Below are positions 26,463 through 29,202 of a DNA stretch of 29,202 nucleotides, in pieces. Location: assembly GCA_003194525.1 (NCBI GenBank), contig NBIV01000471.1, forward strand, positions 1 to 29,202. Reading direction: 5' to 3'. The notes under the pieces were generated by a model. The model had not been told where the DNA came from and did not search any database. It saw only the letters and a list, made by a program, of their open reading frames with translations. A program made the position numbers and the translations under genes. The DNA is from Gracilariopsis chorda. Lineage: Eukaryota > Rhodophyta > Florideophyceae > Gracilariales > Gracilariaceae. The number at the start of each line of letters is the position of its first letter. Within the stretch, counting starts at the first letter, position 1.

Positions 26463-27342
26463 AGAGGTGACGCGGGTACTGCTACAACGCTTGAACTTTT
26501 GTGGCTCGCTTGAACTGTGAGTTTGCAAAGCCCAGGAATGTGAGAAAAGCACACGAGTGAGGTAGGCTGGGGATTCTCTGGGAGCACATCTCGATAACGC
26601 TGGATTCTGTGAAGGGCACGTCAGTCTAGTGGGGCCAGGGAGCAGAAGTGCAGCCGCCGGTACTTCTGAACACGCTTTTCAAGACTTTCGCTGTTTGAAA
26701 CGCGACGTAGACAGTGCCTACTTTCGTACTCTATCTGTATCTTGTTTCTTCTGCATGTGTTCTGGTTCAGTGATAGAATTAAGGTTGATAGAATGTATTC
26801 TATTGACACTCTTTTGTCTTGAAACATGAGAAAGCTCTTTTACCCTGCTGCTAAAGGTTATTGTTCTCGTACAAGCGTTAATCGTAAGAAAACGGATCTT
26901 CTCCTCCAACTGGAGGTATGAAACTCCTCAACTTTTGCACCTTTTTCCCTACCTTCCAGCTAGGGATATCCGCCATTACGTTTGCTTCCCACGTGCTGTA
27001 TTGTTCTGTCTACAAATAGAAGAACACATCAAGGAAGGGACGAACAGGATACGAATTGCGAGCTCCTTAGGCGTCTTTGCTCTGATTTCATGAGGCGGTA
27101 GGAGCATATAAATCAGGGATTGACACTTACCTTTGCTACAAGACGAGCTTCATCCCTAGCTTGTAAAAATGGAATGATCGCTAAAAAGAATGTTCTTTTT
27201 CTCTTGTTGCAAATAAATCCCTACCAAAGAAAATTGAACATGAATAGAGAGTGGGGTTGGTCAAGTCAGGGTCAGATTGATTGAGACATGTGGAGGTTAT
27301 TGGACGGATGAAATCACACATCTTCGCTTAAATTTAAAAGTA

Positions 27343-27483
27343 CTAATGCAAGTAGAAGCTGTATGACATGACCAGCGCGGTTCCGAACAAGAGTGGGCCG
27401 GCAGCAGGCCCGATTGAGCGGGGAACATTTCTGGCAATGTTGATAGGAGCGTGTCCGCCGTTGGGAGCCACCTCCTGTTGTAC
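27343..27483 (-). pseudogene. GRIM-19 (NDUFA13)-like N-terminal fragment (copy 2)
   Basis: Identical to 9881-10021, with the same stops on either side. Confidence 0.5.
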
Positions 27484-27987
27484 GGCTCAATGCGGCAGTG
27501 GTCTGTGCCGTGCCTCGATTGCCGTCAGCATGGACTTGCGCACGCAGAAGATGGAGTACACCCGACACAGGCGTAGGATTTAATCACGGGAGGGATTTAA
27601 TGAAAATAGCGCTTCGGTGAGCGGCTCAGATGGAAAGCGATCGCGGAGGCATGCGCATTTCTCTACCTGCTTGCAGTACCAGGACCACCTGTAGAATACG
27701 ATAATCTAGATGATAGCAGTCATCCGAGACCCCAAACAAAGCAGAAACCTAAAACTGTGACGACGATAGGAGCAGTCCATCATCATCATAATCATGTTTA
27801 CATAGCCGTCTAGCTTCTGCACTGGGTGACACCTTTATCTCTGCTGCCCCATTCGAGAAGAAATCTATCCTTTGGTGCATAACGGCGGAAACGTTTCAAC
27901 AAATCGCATGAGTATCGTGAAAAATGTAAGGTACCATTGATATCGATGTTTCCATGAGAGCAACGAGAGCACTTCAGTGGTCGTTTC

Positions 27988-28201
27988 GTTTCGAAACTTT
28001 CCAGGCGACTAGAGCATCATGGTGTGGTCGCCTCGACAAATCGGTCCCTACACGTAGTTGAGAAACGCCGCCGGCGGCGTCATGAGAAGGAGCTAGCAAT
28101 TCACGGGTAGATGTGTAGAATTCTACACCCCTGTCTCGTAGGTTTTTTGTCTTTTTTTTTTAATTGAATCATTGCAACTGTTGTGCAGTGCAATAGCACT
28201 G
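27988..28201. other. Cluster of palindromes beside T-rich tract (copy 2)
   Basis: All four palindromes recur at 27988-27997, 28065-28080, 28113-28128 and 28186-28201. Only the T runs between them differ, by one to three bases. Confidence 0.35.
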
Positions 28202-28665
28202 GAGATATGACAGTGAGGCTACAGCCGCAGGGTGATCCGCGTTGATGTGAACAGACGTTCAGATCTTGCTAAGTTCCAAAAGTTTGACCTGCAATTGTTG
28301 GCGGCACTTCCTCGTTGCTTTTGTGAGCACTTTCTTGCGAAGACTGGAGGTTATTGTTATGTCCCTAGCATCCTGTAGGGGCCTTTCCGTACAGCGTAAG
28401 AGTTCCCTCATACTGCAAGTAGTTGTAGAAGAGAGGAGTGCACGAGCACAAGCTCAACAAACTTAACTTTACGACATAGCTTGAGGTCCAACCACTCGCG
28501 CTCGTGGTTACCGCCGAATCCTACTACTCAATTTATTCTACCGTAGAGCATAAAGCGGTTGCCAGCCGATAGGGAAGCAAAGATGAGAATTCTGGGAAGA
28601 GCAATACTTCGCGTGGTGCAATCGGCATCCATTGATAACCTAAGAACACATCTTTCGCCCCAATT

Positions 28666-29202
28666 ATGTCAAATAAGAGAGATAGCACAGGTTTAAACGG
28701 GGCCAATCCCCATGTTGTTTCGAAGAAACCAAGGCTTGCAGATAAGGACTCGAGCAATGATGTTCACATATGTGAAGAACAAGAGCCAGCATTGGTGTCT
28801 TCAAAACTTCCCTCTACTAATTCAATGCCACGTTGTATAATCTCTCGTGTGGAATCGACGGGAACAACAGGATCGTCTGTTCTGCCCGACAAGCTTGGGC
28901 AATCTCCGCCAATGCTAAAAACATCATGTAAGCATGGCATTTTCCTTCCCGGAGACTGCAAAAAAGAATACAACATTTCTGAGCTTAAGATGCCAGAGAA
29001 ACTAGCGAAGCAGTATTCCCTTTCACTGATTTCATTTGAGCGGGAAATTGTAAAAGGGTAGAGCGGAACGAGAGCATTCTGGTTGCAGCACACGACGTAT
29101 TGAAGCAGCGATAACGGAATACGATGGCACGAAGAGACAACCAAGGGTAAGGTATACGTCGCCAATCAAAGCCCTCAGCAATCAAAAATATCGAGAACTT
29201 GA
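28666..29202 (+). pseudogene. Mtr4-type RNA helicase relic, N-terminal part, cut by window end (copy 2)
   Basis: This is the second copy of 11211-11753. The first 131 codons agree with copy 1, with one substitution near 28840. Then several single-base deletions in runs (near 29057, 29092, 29105 and 29143) shift the frame. These are absent from copy 1 and lie at the window edge, so they are probably read errors. Confidence 0.85.

Larger units (their letters stand above)
17476..29202 (+). repeat. 17.46-kb repeat unit, second (partial) copy
   Basis: This is the second pass of the unit that begins at base 1. It starts inside the PGM2-like relic, at the codons for its DKDSF motif, and stops inside the Mtr4-like relic, so neither edge coincides with a gene boundary or a visible target-site duplication. 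That favours an assembly cut point over a biological insertion edge. The last kilobase (28140-29202) has mostly single-base deletions against 10680-11753, as expected of poorly polished sequence. Confidence 0.97.

Noticed and set aside
1..29202. Bacterial plasmid or phage
   Set aside because: All recognisable families except those shared with plastids are eukaryotic nuclear types, and there are no Shine-Dalgarno-led operons or replication/partition genes.

Overview
The window looks eukaryotic and nuclear in type. It holds relics of an Mtr4-type RNA helicase, a two-RRM RNA-binding protein, a PGM2-type phosphohexomutase, a CDCA7-like zinc finger, a GRIM-19 (NDUFA13)-like subunit and a Ty3/gypsy integrase. 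A DUF3326 relic and a plastid-type rhomboid relic point to a photosynthetic host, most likely an alga; the lineage cannot be fixed from the sequence. I saw no bacterial operon structure, rRNA, tRNA or CRISPR array.

The dominant structure is a repeat. Bases 1-11753 recur in the same order and orientation at 17476-29202, so the window is about 1.67 passes of one unit of about 17.46 kb; 11754-17475 is present once. From about 4450 to 10380 the two copies are almost identical. The first 4.4 kb and the last 1 kb of the window carry many single-base indels against their partner copy, as at the ragged ends of a long-read contig. The best readings are a circular molecule assembled past its own end, or a head-to-tail tandem array.

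Layout of one unit, in copy 1 coordinates. 1-506: C-terminal part of the PGM2-like relic. 600-1900: unrecognised coding-like fragments, mainly on the minus strand. 2167-2407: small plus-strand ORF. 2396-4840: minus-strand proline/arginine-rich ORFs with an HPPQ minisatellite. 5295-5444: palindrome, 10-bp hairpin and CA repeat. 5472-6575: minus-strand proline-rich ORF ending in a CDCA7-like zinc finger, split by one TAA. 6580-7290: mostly nothing recognisable. 7291-7730: integrase remnant followed by rhomboid remnant. 7974-9000: DUF3326 relic (minus). 9881-10021: GRIM-19-like fragment (minus). 10022-11210: gene-free stretch with a cluster of palindromes. 11211-12490: Mtr4 relic. 12640-13200: two-RRM relic. 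13201-14430: nothing recognised. 14437-15663: three minus-strand ORFs. 15664-16411: intergenic. 16412 onward: PGM2-like relic, running across the repeat boundary.

Almost every recognisable gene is broken by frameshifts and stops present in both copies, and several have lost catalytic residues. The unit therefore reads as a graveyard of nuclear genes. The exceptions are a few long minus-strand, proline-rich, high-GC ORFs whose frames are mostly intact; these are the best candidates for anything still expressed. No pathway links the genes, so no cooperation between them is proposed.
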